Shown here piece after piece: positions 58,190 to 60,000 of a stretch of 60,000 bases of DNA. Each line of letters starts with the position of its first letter. Within the stretch, counting starts at the first letter, position 1. The position numbers and the translations under genes are program-made. Under the pieces are notes generated by a model. It did no database searches. It had not been told where the DNA came from and worked only from the letters and a program-made list of their open reading frames with translations. Source of the DNA: Phoronis australis (taxonomy: Eukaryota > Phoronida > Phoronidae). The DNA lies in the NCBI GenBank assembly GCA_002633005.1, contig NMRA01000129.1, forward strand, positions 629,108 through 689,107, given 5' to 3'.

Positions 58190-59363
58190 AATGAATTTAG
58201 CTAGACCTTTCAAGTTATTTCGGAATATTTGAGGTAGGGCAGCATCCCGTATAAACATGGTCGAATATGAGTATATTTTCACAACCAAAAATGAAATGAT
58301 CATCATCTTCAATTCCATTTTTACAAACACGACAAATCCGTTCATTCACAGGAATTCCTAAGTACCGTCCCACCTCAACCTCTAATGGTAGCGCCCTGCT
58401 CTCAATCGAGCTATGACGGACCTCTGAGACACCGGCAAACGTAAATACTCTTCTACACAATAGCCATTCTTATCAGATCCATATAAGCACAGTTTTGGTT
58501 TCTCAGTGATTATTTTTAACCAGTTTAACTCTTCTAACTGGAACCTGAATGTTTTGAAGTTTTCGAGAGACACAATTTGTTTGTTCCTGAAATTTTCTAA
58601 AAAAACGCATATCTCGATAATTTTAAATATTGAACTTGACCAATTGCAGGAGTTCCGATGTTTAAGGTCCCATAAAAAGACTTTCTTTGCAATTCTGCTT
58701 TCATCCGTTAGAATTAAACGATTCCAGAGCCTTAGCACATTTTTATGTTGTTTGCAGTGCGAATTTGGCCAACCCGAGTCGCCATTAAGTACTGAAATGG
58801 CAGCATACTTGTGGACCCCTGAAAATATACGTAGTGCTCACGTTCTGATCATTACGCATTTGGAGTATTGAGAGTATCCCCAAATTCCTGATCCATATTC
58901 TAGAACTGAAACTACCGACATTTCAAAACATTTACTGTAACTGTTCAAACCCATGTTACCAATATGTTTGTACTTGCCCACCAGAGCTCCCCATCATTCT
59001 GGACGCGGAGTCTGCCAGTATCTTAGCTGTCAAACTGAAATCCATAAACTCATTCTGAGTTACACCCAGATACCATATAACATTCTCTTAAATTCACAAT
59101 GCGATCGCACAAAATGAATTCAAAACTCGTTCTTACATGTCCGCTCTTGCGAAAATGAACCAAATCAGTGTTGGAAAAAATTACAGACATTTGCCACCTT
59201 GCACACCAATTAGTCACTCAATACCTTCAGTAAATCATGCAAATAGATTTCATTACCACAAAAAATCACAATGTCATCTGTTGTCATGTTACAACTGTTC
59301 AAATCATTAATCAAATCATTTATGAAAATTGAAAACAATATAGGCGACAGTGAATCTCCCTGC
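58190..59363 (-). pseudogene. LINE reverse transcriptase ORF2 remnant
   Basis: Reading leftwards: QQGDSLSPILFSIFINDLI at about 59364-59308, the reverse-transcriptase block before the catalytic site. This is followed by an eroded DIVIF where an active copy has the A-D-D motif. A middle part has several stops and frame changes. Last comes a C-terminal piece at 58215-58460 with a C-x-x-C ... H-F-x-F-x-C zinc-knuckle pattern preceded by LEVEVGRYLGIPVNER. The motif order is typical of non-LTR retrotransposons; the broken frames make it inactive. The 5' end stops where LTR-like text starts. Confidence 0.75.
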
Positions 59364-59520
59364 TGTTATAGTATCGTATTACTATATAGCGTAGTCATAT
59401 ATTGCTGTGAATGAAGTAGTTCTCTCGGTACTTAGACTTCAAATATAAACCTACTGTTCTAAACCTGGTGTCTTCATTATCGCCTCTAACCGGCCAGCTA
59501 ATACTTCATGGTGGCAACGG
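59364..59520 (+). mobile_element. Short LTR followed by a primer-binding-site-like sequence
   Basis: TGTTATAG at 59364 to ACTTCA at 59508 is about 145 bp with TG...CA ends, followed at once by TGGTGGCAACGG (59509-59520), similar to the primer site at 49180. No gag frame follows, so this may be a truncated element. It abuts the LINE reverse-transcriptase text. Confidence 0.5.
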
Positions 59521-59959
59521 TAAAAACACAATCATACCTGTGACTGCCAGGACCGATGTTGTGCAACTAAATTGACTTTGGAGACATGCAGAAACTATTT
59601 TTCGTGCATCTACAGGGAGCCGGACAACGTGAAGCCGCGACGCGCGTTTGTCTGCAAACCCTATAGTACCTGTCCGTCAACCAGCAGACGCAAATTCGTA
59701 AGTGCAAGAAACGAGTGTTCTGCACGGACAATCGGTATTCAGTGATAATAATACTACCCACGTTTTATTCCTGTCCCGGAGGATAGGAGAAGAAAGGAAT
59801 TCATTGTCACGCGGACCGACACCTAATCGCCATTGTCCATCGCAGACTGTGCTTGAAATTTTTCACTCCCACATTCCCAGACGACATATAATTAGATCAG
59901 TGCTGGTGACCCTCTGCGACCTCTGTGCCTGTGACATTGGACCCCGGATCATAACAAAT
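59521..59959 (+). promoter_or_regulatory. Possible promoter side of a gene leaving the window
   Basis: Moderately CpG-bearing, without repeats I recognise. It precedes the candidate start codon at 59960. No TATA box is seen in a suitable place. Confidence 0.3.
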
Positions 59960-60000
59960 ATGGCGGCCTCCATACCGAAGATGGCCTGGGACGGCGACGA
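59960..60000 (+). CDS. Possible first exon of an unidentified gene (runs off the window)
   Basis: ATGGCGGCC in the context AAATATGGCGGC, which also fits the YY1 motif often found over start codons of housekeeping genes. The frame reads MAASIPKMAWDGD and stays open to the last base. Too short to identify, and the next in-frame ATG lies seven codons on. Confidence 0.35.
   Translation, partial: MAASIPKMAWDGD

Noticed and set aside
1-60000. tRNA or rRNA genes
   Set aside because: No cloverleaf with A and B boxes and no rRNA-like conserved block was recognised by eye; a covariance search would be needed to exclude them.

Overview
This is genomic DNA from an intron-rich animal, not a prokaryote or virus. 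Coding sequence occurs as short exons with GT-AG boundaries, long AT-rich introns, many diverged interspersed repeats, minisatellites, retroelement fragments and two long N gaps (4065-4582 and 56716-57109). Protein similarity to vertebrate TTC13 and SLC52A is clear but moderate, which suggests an invertebrate, perhaps an invertebrate deuterostome such as an acorn worm, lancelet or echinoderm. The species cannot be fixed from the window.

Layout. (1) 1-2.9 kb: downstream flank of TTC13, holding a repeat array that carries CTCF-like motifs. (2) 2.9-33.0 kb, minus strand: an almost complete TTC13 orthologue (signal peptide plus TPR protein), resolved here into 20 exons. Its introns hold two minisatellites around a gap, further blocks of the CTCF-like repeat, smaller tandem repeats and, in the 5.6 kb intron 24.5-30.1 kb, a compositionally odd block ending in an array of short palindromes with co-varying arms. 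(3) 33.0-40.1 kb: no convincing gene. (4) 40.1-45.2 kb and 49.6-56.1 kb, minus strand: two tandemly duplicated, apparently intact three-exon riboflavin transporter genes of the SLC52A family, each predicted to encode 474 residues, with conserved 5' and 3' flanks. (5) 45.2-49.6 kb: spacer with LINE and LTR-retrotransposon fragments. (6) 56.1-60.0 kb: a Penelope-like element cut by a gap, a decayed third copy of the SLC52A 3' flank, a LINE reverse-transcriptase pseudogene abutting a possible short LTR, and at the very edge a possible first exon of a plus-strand gene.

TTC13 and the SLC52A pair have no known pathway link. The SLC52A duplication is local, and its two copies differ most in the cytosolic linker and in intron 2. 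The two items most worth a second look are the co-varying palindrome array at 29.13-29.51 kb and the repeat family that spreads close matches to the CTCF core at roughly nucleosome-scale spacing on both sides of the TTC13 3' end and in one of its introns.
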